Shown here: piece by piece, positions 55,627 to 64,000 of the stretch
Layout: every line of letters begins with the position of its first letter
How positions within the stretch are numbered: the first letter of the stretch is position 1
Origin: Candidatus Ichthyocystis hellenicum
Lineage (GTDB): Bacteria > Pseudomonadota > Gammaproteobacteria > Burkholderiales > 2013Ark19i
Length of the DNA: 64,000 bases
Assembly: GCF_001460935.1 (NCBI RefSeq)
Contig: NZ_LN906597.1
Coordinates: 1,317,825 to 1,381,824, forward strand
Direction: 5' to 3'
The notes under the pieces: model-generated
The model's database searches: none
What the model was told of the DNA's origin: nothing
Seen by the model: only the letters and a program-made list of their open reading frames with translations
Translations under genes and position numbers: made by a program

Positions 55627-56980
55627 AACTATTGAACTAAAAATCCCCCCTCACTCTGTTGATGCTGAGCAAGCTGTACTCGGTGGTCTTATGCTTGACA
55701 GTTCTGTTTGGGACAAAGTGGTGGATGTTCTTTCTGAGTCTGATTTTTATAGAGACGACCATCGTTTGATTTTTTCTCACATCATGAAAATGATTGACCT
55801 TTCACGTCCCATAGATTTAGTTACAGTTTCTGAATCACTGGAGCGCAGCGATCATTTAGAACACGTAGGAGGTGTGGCTTACTTAGCTGCTGTTACAAAA
55901 AATACACCATCTGCAGCTAATATTCGACATTATGCTGAGATTGTCCGTGATCGCGCAATTTTAAGGCGCCTCATTACATTATCTAGTGAGATTGCAGAGT
56001 TGGCTTTTCACCCTAGAGGACGTGTTGCTAGTGATATCCTCGATGAATCTGAACGCAAAATTTTTGAAATTGCCGAGCGAGGAGGGAAGGGTTTTACTGG
56101 ATTTACTGACATCCAAGTTGTTCTTGATGAAGTTATGGAGAGACTTCAGGAGATTCAGGAATCAGGTCCATCTAATATTACTGGTGTCCCTGCTGGTTAT
56201 GCTGATCTGGATGAAATGACTTCCGGATTTCAGCCTGGTGATCTCATAATAATTGCAGGCAGACCTTCTATGGGAAAGACGGCTTTTTCCCTGAATATTG
56301 CAGAATATGTTGCCGTGCAACAGATGCTCCCTGTTGGAATTTTCAGTATGGAGATGTCTAATACACAATTGGCCATGAGGATGATTTCCTCCATGAGTAG
56401 ATTGAATCAGCGTAAAGTGCGTAATGCACAACTAACTAACGATGAGTGGGAGCGTTTAGTTACATCTTTTGGTCTTCTGAAAGATGCCCCAATTTACATA
56501 GATGAATCTGCTGCTCTTAACTCTTATGAAGTCAGAGCTCGTGTTAGGAGATTGCATAGACATTACGGTGGGAAATTAGGCTTAGTCATAGTAGATTATT
56601 TGCAGTTGATGTCTTCCACAGGTAGCCAATCAGATACTCGCGCTACTGCTGTTTCCGAGATTTCTCGTTCTTTAAAAGCTTTGGCTAAAGAGGTAAATTG
56701 TCCTGTTATTGCTTTGTCTCAGCTTTCTAGACGTGTTGAGGAACGAGGTGATAAAAGACCCCAAATGAATGACCTTAGGGAGTCTGGTGCAATTGAACAA
56801 GATGCTGATCTCATACTAATGTTATATCGTGACGAATACTATAATCGTGATTCAAGAGAAAAAGGGGTTTGTGAGGTTATAATAGGTAAGCAAAGAAATG
56901 GACCAGTTGGAACGGTGAGGCTTCATTTTTCTGGAGATATTACTCGCTTTGAAAATTTGGCTCCTGTGCATGCATATTGA
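55616..56980 (+). CDS. dnaB: Replicative DNA helicase
   Basis: Hexameric helicase that unwinds DNA at the fork. N-terminal DnaG-interacting domain (about 1-150), then the RecA-like ATPase with Walker A GRPSMGKT (215-222), Walker B LGLVIVDYLQLM (321-332) and the SQLSRRVE / LRESGAIEQDAD motifs. 454 residues, no intein. It overlaps the end of pyrF by 11 nt. Confidence 0.97.
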   Translation: MKNETIELKIPPHSVDAEQAVLGGLMLDSSVWDKVVDVLSESDFYRDDHRLIFSHIMKMIDLSRPIDLVTVSESLERSDHLEHVGGVAYLAAVTKNTPSAANIRHYAEIVRDRAILRRLITLSSEIAELAFHPRGRVASDILDESERKIFEIAERGGKGFTGFTDIQVVLDEVMERLQEIQESGPSNITGVPAGYADLDEMTSGFQPGDLIIIAGRPSMGKTAFSLNIAEYVAVQQMLPVGIFSMEMSNTQLAMRMISSMSRLNQRKVRNAQLTNDEWERLVTSFGLLKDAPIYIDESAALNSYEVRARVRRLHRHYGGKLGLVIVDYLQLMSSTGSQSDTRATAVSEISRSLKALAKEVNCPVIALSQLSRRVEERGDKRPQMNDLRESGAIEQDADLILMLYRDEYYNRDSREKGVCEVIIGKQRNGPVGTVRLHFSGDITRFENLAPVHAY

Positions 56981-57027
56981 TTTATACTCCTGTGTGTTAT
57001 GTTGTTTCTGTGTTGTACTGTGCGTTT

Positions 57028-57036
57028 TGATATAAT
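57028..57036 (+). promoter_or_regulatory. Extended -10 promoter of hflK
   Basis: TGATATAAT is a perfect extended -10 (TGnTATAAT), 40 bp before the hflK start. No good -35 at the right distance, as is common for this promoter type. Confidence 0.55.
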
Positions 57037-57076
57037 TTTCGTGTTCTTGTAGAGAGACTTTATAGAGAAAGTTTGT

Positions 57077-58336
57077 ATGAAATTCTTACTGGATGTTCGC
57101 AGATTGCTAAGTGTGATTTTTAATCAGCAAACTCCTCCTGATTTGGAGCAGGTCTGGCGGGATTTTACAGATAGAGTTAAATCTTTATTTGGTATGAAGT
57201 CTTCACAGAAGAAGCCATCTAGTATGGGATCTTCGTCGAAGCCTTCTCCAGATGGAAAAGGATTTATTTTTAGTTTTGCCCTTTTTTTAACTATTGCTCT
57301 TACTATATGGTTTTTAAGTGGTTTTTATGTAGTTGGTGCTAATCAGCAGGCTGTTGAGCTTCTTTTTGGTAGGTACGTTAGAACTCTTGATCCGGGTTTG
57401 CATTGGCACTGGCCATTTCCTATTGAGAGTAGGGAAATTTATGGCATTACCAATGTTCGTACTGTCCAGCTGGGTTACCGAGATAATCCTGAGGACATTG
57501 ACAAAGACGAAGCTACCATGCTCACTGACGATGAGAATATTATAAATATCCAATTCTCTGTTCAGTATTCGGTTAGAGATGTTAAAAAGTTTGCTTTTAA
57601 CAATAGTTCTACTCCTGATGATTGGGTTAGGAAAGCTTCAGAGTCAGCCATGCGTGAAGTAGTTGGTAGGCATGTAATGGATTATGTTCTCTACGGTGGG
57701 CGGGCAGATATTTCAGAGCGTTGTCGGACCCTGATACAGGATATTTTGGATAGGTATGAAACCGGTATCCAGGTTATAAAGGTGAATTTGCAAAATGCTC
57801 AACCACCAGAGCAAGTTCAGGATGCCTTTAGTGATGCAGTCAAGGCTGTTCAGGATCGCGAAAGGCAGAAAAATGAAGGCCAAACTTATGCTAATTCTAT
57901 TATTCCTAGAGCTAAAGGTGATGCCTCTCGTATTCTTTTAACCGCTGAAGGATATAAACAACGGGTGGTTGATGTTGCTAAAGGTGACTCCCGTAGGTTT
58001 GAGGAAGTTTTAGAGGCTTATAAAAGGAATCCTAAGATAACCGAGGATAGACTCTACTTAGATGCTATGTCTAACGTTCTCAAGCGATCGTCTAAGGTTT
58101 ATGTTAGTTCTCATGCCAGTCAAAATTTGCTTTACTTACCTCTTGATAAAATTATACCTGTTGGTGATAAAAAGTCTGTTTCTTCCAGTGCTAGTGATAA
58201 TTATTCTCCTCCTGCTACAGATCACACTGATAACTTTGAGGCAAAATCTAGTAATGTTTCTCGGGAACCACAATCTTCTCATAGGGATGATGTGGCTATA
58301 ATTTTGAAAAGTCGTGAGCGAGGAGAACGTTTATGA
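57077..58336 (+). CDS. hflK: FtsH-modulating membrane protein HflK
   Basis: Forms with HflC a large periplasmic cage around the FtsH protease. A basic, Ser/Pro-rich cytosolic N-terminus (1-61), one membrane segment (62-85), then an SPFH/prohibitin domain with GANQQAVELLFGRY at its start and long helices rich in QERQKNEGQ-like text. A Ser-rich C-terminus. HflC follows with a 4-nt overlap. Confidence 0.95.
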   Translation: MKFLLDVRRLLSVIFNQQTPPDLEQVWRDFTDRVKSLFGMKSSQKKPSSMGSSSKPSPDGKGFIFSFALFLTIALTIWFLSGFYVVGANQQAVELLFGRYVRTLDPGLHWHWPFPIESREIYGITNVRTVQLGYRDNPEDIDKDEATMLTDDENIINIQFSVQYSVRDVKKFAFNNSSTPDDWVRKASESAMREVVGRHVMDYVLYGGRADISERCRTLIQDILDRYETGIQVIKVNLQNAQPPEQVQDAFSDAVKAVQDRERQKNEGQTYANSIIPRAKGDASRILLTAEGYKQRVVDVAKGDSRRFEEVLEAYKRNPKITEDRLYLDAMSNVLKRSSKVYVSSHASQNLLYLPLDKIIPVGDKKSVSSSASDNYSPPATDHTDNFEAKSSNVSREPQSSHRDDVAIILKSRERGERL

Positions 58337-59211
58337 ATTATAGATTGGTAGGCTTCTTTCTTGCTCTGTTTATTTTTCTTTTTGGTCTTTCTGTTTTTAA
58401 AGTTGATGAAAGGGAGACTGCGGTTGTTTTGCAGTTTGGTAAGATAAAGAGGGTTGTTCTTGATTCAGGTCTTCACTTTAAGGCTCCATTCGTGGAGAAT
58501 GCTAGGTTTTTTGATAACCGTATTCAGGTTTTGGATTCACAAAATCCAGAGCGTTTTATTACCTCAGAGAAAAAGAACATCAACATAGATTCTTTTTTAA
58601 AATGGCGTATTGTTGATCCAAAATTATTTTTGACCACTATGTCAGGAAATTTATCTTTTGCCGAGCTTCGTTTAACTCAAACAACTAATTCAGCTCTTCG
58701 CGAAGAGGTTGGTAAGTTCCCTGTTCATGACGTTATATCTGGACAGCGGGATGATATAATGAAACGAGTAAGCAAGCGTGCTGATGCTGATGCTCGTCAG
58801 TTTGGAGTTAAAATCGTTGATGTTCGTTTGCGTAGGGTTGGGTTTCCACCCGAGGTTAGTGATTCTGTTTTTAGGCGTATGCGTGCAGAGAGGGAACGTG
58901 TTGCTGCTCAGTTGCGGTCACAGGGATTCGGTGAAGCCGAGAGTATTCGTGCAGATGCTGACAAAAGGCGTGTTATAATTCTAGCAGATGCTTATAGAAA
59001 GGCAGCTGAAATGGAGGGGCAGGGTGATGCTGCGGCGTCTGATATTTATGCTAAGTCGTTTACTAAAGATCCTTCTTTTTTCCGTTTCTACAAGAGCATG
59101 GGAATTTATCAGGACTCTTTCCGCGATAAATCCAATATTTTGGTGTTGGACCCAACCGTTAGTTTGTTGAAGTACTTTTCTTCTCAGAAGTTTTCCAATC
59201 CAGAGAAATAG
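58333..59211 (+). CDS. hflC: FtsH-modulating membrane protein HflC
   Basis: Partner of HflK. Membrane segment at about 4-22, SPFH domain from VDERETAVVLQFGKI, and the helical MRAERERVAAQLRSQGFGEAESI region typical of HflC. GGAGAACG lies before the ATG, inside the end of hflK. 292 residues, normal length. Confidence 0.95.
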   Translation: MNYRLVGFFLALFIFLFGLSVFKVDERETAVVLQFGKIKRVVLDSGLHFKAPFVENARFFDNRIQVLDSQNPERFITSEKKNINIDSFLKWRIVDPKLFLTTMSGNLSFAELRLTQTTNSALREEVGKFPVHDVISGQRDDIMKRVSKRADADARQFGVKIVDVRLRRVGFPPEVSDSVFRRMRAERERVAAQLRSQGFGEAESIRADADKRRVIILADAYRKAAEMEGQGDAAASDIYAKSFTKDPSFFRFYKSMGIYQDSFRDKSNILVLDPTVSLLKYFSSQKFSNPEK

Positions 59212-59219
59212 GTTTTTAT

Positions 59220-59414
59220 ATGTCTTGGAGTAATTTGATTCATGCTTTGGCGATTTTTTTTGTTCTTGAGGGGGTGTTTCCTTTTGCCTTTCCAAAGATG
59301 TGGGTTGAGAATTTTTCTAAACTTTTGTCAATGCCTATACAAAAAATAAGGATTTTGGGTTTTTCAATGATGTTGATTGGTGTCTTTTTATCGCTAGTCG
59401 CTCATAATACATAG
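59220..59414 (+). CDS. DUF2065 small membrane protein (YjeT-like)
   Basis: 64 residues with two membrane segments (about 5-22 and 44-61) and the FVLEGVFPFAFP text of the family. Its place between hflC and purA is the same as in many betaproteobacteria. Function unknown; a link with HflKC is suggested only by position. Confidence 0.85.
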   Translation: MSWSNLIHALAIFFVLEGVFPFAFPKMWVENFSKLLSMPIQKIRILGFSMMLIGVFLSLVAHNT

Positions 59415-59425
59415 TGTTCCAATAG

Positions 59426-60766
<1,341 letters not shown>

Positions 60767-60767
60767 T

Positions 60768-61322
60768 ATGCGTTCTATGCTTAATCTATTTCCCTTGTTG
60801 GTATTTGTGATTATGTACATTTGGAAGGGAATATACTGGGCTACTTCCTCTCTCGTTGTTTCTCAACTAATTCATATTGTAGCTTGTAGGCTTCTATCAT
60901 ATAAAATTGATATTTACTCCAAGGTAGCGTTTTTCTTGGCCGTTACATTGGGTGGTATGACACTTATACTTCATGATGCGCGTTTTATACAAACTAAACC
61001 TACTATCATATACTGGTTAGCCTCATTGGCTTTTTGTGTTGCTCACTATAAGAATAAAAATGTCCCGGAATTACTATTGAAAGATAAGATTGATTTCAGG
61101 GTTCATCCTACTGTTTGGAATAAAATCAGCATAGCATGGATTACGTCGTTTTTTGTATTAGGACTTATTAATATATATGTAGCTTTTTCTTTCAGCGTGA
61201 ACGTATGGTTTTATTTCAAGTTTTATTTTGTTTCTGCATTTTTACTATTGTTTTCCATAATTCAAGTTACTTACCTTTGGAAAAGCAGGATAACAAAGGA
61301 AAAAAGTGATGACGCAAGATGA
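60768..61322 (+). CDS. yciB: Inner-membrane septation protein YciB
   Basis: 184 residues with about five membrane segments. NLFPLLVFVI at the N-terminus, GGMTLILHD and FI..KPTIIYWL, and the central NVWFYFKFY are typical of YciB/IspZ, an envelope protein linked to division and cell-envelope integrity. It starts one base after the purA stop, with AAGGG as ribosome-binding site. Confidence 0.93.
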   Translation: MRSMLNLFPLLVFVIMYIWKGIYWATSSLVVSQLIHIVACRLLSYKIDIYSKVAFFLAVTLGGMTLILHDARFIQTKPTIIYWLASLAFCVAHYKNKNVPELLLKDKIDFRVHPTVWNKISIAWITSFFVLGLINIYVAFSFSVNVWFYFKFYFVSAFLLLFSIIQVTYLWKSRITKEKSDDAR

Positions 61323-61599
61323 AAGTGGCAGTAAACTGTCCGAGGTGGTGCATAAGGTTGAAAATCGTTTGCAGGTGTTTTTTTCTCCTTCTTCCTTGTC
61401 AGTGAAGAAACGGTTGCACTCCCGCCACAATGATTATCGTGATTCCGATGCTGTGCATCTTGTTATTTCTATTGAATCTTCTGCCTTTAATGGCCTGACT
61501 TCTCTCCAGTCTCATCGTTTGGTATACAGTCTACTTGATGATATGATCCCGAGTGAGATACACTCTGTCATTATTAAGACAGTATCCGTTTCTGTTTGA
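61309..61599 (+). CDS. BolA family protein
   Basis: A small protein (96 aa) of the BolA/YrbA group, which works with monothiol glutaredoxins in iron-sulfur handling or regulates envelope genes. The HLVISIESSAFNGLTSLQSHRLVYSLL segment, with its invariant His region, is diagnostic. ATG at 61309 (GTG at 61306 also possible), 9 nt after AAGGA. It overlaps the end of yciB by 14 nt. Confidence 0.88.
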   Translation: MTQDESGSKLSEVVHKVENRLQVFFSPSSLSVKKRLHSRHNDYRDSDAVHLVISIESSAFNGLTSLQSHRLVYSLLDDMIPSEIHSVIIKTVSVSV

Positions 61600-61619
61600 G
61601 TCAAAAGAAGGATTTTCGA

Positions 61620-62414
61620 ATGAAGAACAAATTTCTGGTTGCTGCTGTTTTAGGCAGTATGGTGTTTGGTGCGGTAGCTGCCTTACCTCCTGGTGCTGTT
61701 GCGGTGGTTAATGGTGAGCCGATTTCTAAGTCTGTCCTCGACTTTTTGATGTCTCAGGCTCCTTCGGGTTACTTGAAAAATAGTAAGAATGCCGAGGAAG
61801 TTCGATCTCATGTTAAGGAACAGCTTATTCGTGCTTCTGTTATTGTCCAGGAGGCAAGGAAGCATGGATTTCAAAATCGCTCTGATGTCAAAATTGCCCA
61901 AAACTTAGCCGAGCAGGATGTTATTGTTCGTGCATTTGTTAAGGATTACATGGACAGCCACAAGCCAACTGAATCTCAGTTGCGTGAGTCTTACGGAAAG
62001 ATGAAGGCAAATATGAATGGTAAGGAGATTCACTTGCATCATATTTTGCTTTCCACAGAAAAAGAAGCTAAGATGGTTTCCGCTAAATTGGCTAAGGGTG
62101 CTAAGTTCGAGGATTTAGCCAAACGCTATAGTAAGGACACAGTCTCCAAACCTAAGGGTGGTGATTTGGGTTGGTCTTCCCCCGCAGTTTATGTTAAGCC
62201 ATTTGCTGATTCAGCTGAATCTCTTAAGGATGGTATGACTTCTGTTCCTGTTAAAACCCAGTTTGGTTGGCATATCATTAGGCGTGACTCTTCTCGCGAT
62301 GCTAAAGTTCCAGAATTTGATGCGGTTAAATCTCAACTTGAGCAAATGTTTATTCAGGAAGAACTCCAAAAGTATGTTGAATCTCTGCGTAAGTCAGCTA
62401 AAGTTGATGAATAA
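61620..62414 (+). CDS. Periplasmic parvulin-type peptidyl-prolyl isomerase
   Basis: Assists folding of exported proteins. From the ATG at 61620 (AAGGA upstream): signal peptide 1-21, an N-terminal SurA-like helical region with VAVVNGEPIS at 27-36, and a parvulin domain at about 138-223 (HLHHILL, AKFEDLAKRYSKD, GGDLGWSSP, TQFGWHIIR). 264 residues with one parvulin domain, like the stand-alone isomerases that follow bolA in betaproteobacteria. An open frame from a TTG at 61596 is rejected. Confidence 0.92.
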   Translation: MKNKFLVAAVLGSMVFGAVAALPPGAVAVVNGEPISKSVLDFLMSQAPSGYLKNSKNAEEVRSHVKEQLIRASVIVQEARKHGFQNRSDVKIAQNLAEQDVIVRAFVKDYMDSHKPTESQLRESYGKMKANMNGKEIHLHHILLSTEKEAKMVSAKLAKGAKFEDLAKRYSKDTVSKPKGGDLGWSSPAVYVKPFADSAESLKDGMTSVPVKTQFGWHIIRRDSSRDAKVPEFDAVKSQLEQMFIQEELQKYVESLRKSAKVDE

Positions 62415-62438
62415 TTGAGTTGTTTGTTATATCTTGTG

Positions 62439-62466
62439 GGGTGCCTTTTTGGTGCCCCTTTTTTGT
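62439..62466 (+). terminator. Intrinsic terminator of the hflK-to-parvulin operon
   Basis: GGGGTGCC, loop TTTTT, GGTGCCCC form an 8-bp stem with two G-U pairs, followed at once by a run of six or more T, 25 bp after the stop. Confidence 0.9.
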
Positions 62467-63179
62467 TTGCGATAGTTTTATTTTCCACCAATTACCATAT
62501 TGTTTAGTGGTTTGCTGTGGCTGTTACTGTTTGTCTTGCTTTGTTTGTGTTTTTAAGAGTATTTTTTCGATGCTGCTTTTATGTTAATGGATTGATTTCT
62601 ATGTTTTTATTTACCAAAGCGAGCCAGTGTGAATGTAATGGTATTAGTGCGCTCCTTGTTGCTGTTTTGGCAAGCAGTGCTGATTCCGTGATTTCGATCA
62701 TATAATTTGTGTTTATTGCAAATATTATTGATTGTGTTAAGTTTATCTAGTTGGTAACAAAAAGTTTTTATCTACTGCTGGTATGTATTTTACTGCACGT
62801 AATCGTGAACAACGTGTTGGTTTGAGATTATGTTTACTTGTAATAGTGGTGGATGTACATATTTATTAAGTATTTATATATCTAATGTTTGTCAATGATT
62901 TGTATCATGATTTGGTGCGTAAAATTATGGACTGAGAGCTAGTCTTGCCTTAGGGGTGGAGCTTCCAATTTAACAATTGAAATATTATAAATATCTTTAT
63001 TTGTCTATTATGAATAATTTTTTTGTTTATTGAATTTTGATGATAGGATAACCTTATTTTGCTGTAGGACAGTGCTAGTGTTTCATAGGTATGAAGCTAG
63101 CACAGTAATCTTGATCAGATATTTACCAATGAGTAAGAGGTGTATGATTTGTTTCTTAGAAAACAAATGCTTTGGCTTT
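62467..63179. other. AT-rich gap without genes
   Basis: About 700 bp between the operon terminator and bdhA. A 62-codon frame at 62517-62705 has no ribosome-binding site and low-complexity content, so it is not called. No RNA gene or family relic recognised. Confidence 0.5.
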
Positions 63180-63968
63180 TTACGATGCTGTCCATCCCCC
63201 ATCTATGCTGAATGATGATCCCCTTATTTCTTGTGCTTCATGGCTGGCTATGAAGAGGCACATTTCGCTTACTTGTTCTATAGATACGAACTTCCCAGAT
63301 GGTTGTTTCTCCAAAAGCAGCTTTTGTTCGGCACTGTTCGTGTCTATACCTTCATTTTTAGCTATAAGATCTACCTGTTTTTTTACCAAGTCAGTTAGTA
63401 CCCACCCAGGGGAAACGGCATTGCATGTAACTCCAGTCTTTGCGGTTTCAAGGGCCACTGCTTTTGTTAATCCCAGAAGCCCATGTTTGGCAGCAACATA
63501 TGCACTTTTATTTACTGATCCGACTAGAGCATGTGCAGAACAAATGTTAATTATCCTTCCGTAATTTAATGATTTCATTCCAGGTAGTGCTAATCTTATA
63601 GTGTGAAAACAAGCAGTCAAGTTTACCGCTATGATTTGGTTCCATTTATCTACAGGGAAACTTTCTATTGGTGAAATGTGTTGAATACCGGCGTTGTTAA
63701 CAAGTATGTCAATGTTTCCCACTGATGACCTAATATTACTAAACAAGGACTCGATTTCATCGATATTAGAAAGATCGGCCTGAAAGTAAAATGTATTTTT
63801 TTGAGTGGATTTGTCAATATTGGACATAAGTTCTTCTTCTGAACTATTTATTCCATTAATGACAACTTTTGCTCCATTAATGAGAAATTTTTTTGCTATA
63901 CCCAGTCCTAATCCAGATGTTGATCCAGTTACTAGTACGACTTTGTCTGTAAAGTACGAGTTATCCAA
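63180..63968 (-). CDS. bdhA: D-3-hydroxybutyrate dehydrogenase
   Basis: Oxidises 3-hydroxybutyrate to acetoacetate with NAD+, the re-use arm of PHB metabolism. 262-residue short-chain dehydrogenase: GSTSGLGLG (15-23), NNAG (91-94), catalytic Ser 144, Tyr 157 and Lys 161. The NICSAHALVGSVNKSAYVAAK stretch and PGWVLTDLVKKQ mark the 3-hydroxybutyrate dehydrogenase branch. It pairs functionally with phaC and phaB 24 kb away. Confidence 0.9.
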   Translation of the reverse strand: MDNSYFTDKVVLVTGSTSGLGLGIAKKFLINGAKVVINGINSSEEELMSNIDKSTQKNTFYFQADLSNIDEIESLFSNIRSSVGNIDILVNNAGIQHISPIESFPVDKWNQIIAVNLTACFHTIRLALPGMKSLNYGRIINICSAHALVGSVNKSAYVAAKHGLLGLTKAVALETAKTGVTCNAVSPGWVLTDLVKKQVDLIAKNEGIDTNSAEQKLLLEKQPSGKFVSIEQVSEMCLFIASHEAQEIRGSSFSIDGGWTAS

Positions 63969-64000
63969 TTAATTTCCTTTCTTATTTTTGTGCTATATAC

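Noticed and set aside
57002-57036. Classical -35/-10 promoter before hflK with TTGTAC
   Set aside because: The spacing of 12 bp is too short; the extended -10 alone is the better explanation.
62517-62705. 62-codon hydrophobic frame after the parvulin gene
   Set aside because: No ribosome-binding site, follows a strong terminator, and looks like a chance frame in T-rich sequence.

Overview
The window looks like the chromosome of an AT-rich betaproteobacterium living inside host cells. The core genes point to Betaproteobacteria: rpsF-priB-rpsR-rplI followed by dnaB, hflK-hflC-DUF2065-purA, yciB-bolA-parvulin, and a polyhydroxybutyrate (PHB) cluster with phaR. The low GC, the many decayed gene copies and the large families of unrecognised proteins suggest a host-restricted lifestyle. 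From memory, tandem families of this kind fit 'Candidatus Ichthyocystis', the intracellular agents of fish gill epitheliocystis. No search was possible, so this is an inference.

Bases 1-34140 are one array of a giant paralogous gene family, all on the minus strand. It holds eight long copies (T1-T8; T1 runs off the window) and six relics in graded stages of decay (psi1-psi6). Full-length proteins are about 1,150-1,270 aa, rich in Lys, Ile, Asn and Ser, with no signal peptide or membrane segment that I can see. Each has a variable N-terminus with a fixed PPDIFKLT motif, then three related modules of about 270 aa and possibly a fourth half-module. A conserved promoter-like element precedes the long copies. 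Signs of recombination include an in-frame module loss (T2), a linker deletion (T6), a 116-bp identical block shared by T6 and T8, and edge copies (T1, T8) that resemble each other more than the middle ones.

Two plus-strand genes (27715-28794 and 34581-35981) encode paralogous bitopic-hairpin membrane proteins, each facing decayed members of the array. Four smaller genes (36931-37359, 40223-40822, 48500-49282, 49632-50354) encode Ser-rich proteins with one or two membrane segments and Cys-rich loops. By layout only, they recall the inclusion-membrane proteins of other vacuole-dwelling bacteria.

From 37.6 kb the window turns to metabolism and housekeeping. PHB synthesis is encoded by phaC, phaB and phaR, and PHB re-use by bdhA at the far end. 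Next come a MATE exporter, bamD, three tRNAs (Cys, Gly, Leu) and ppa. A gltIJKL-type glutamate/aspartate importer and aspartate ammonia-lyase could together feed imported aspartate into fumarate. The last third holds the S6-PriB-S18-L9-PyrF-DnaB operon and the HflK-HflC-DUF2065-PurA-YciB-BolA-parvulin operon, which ends in a clear intrinsic terminator.
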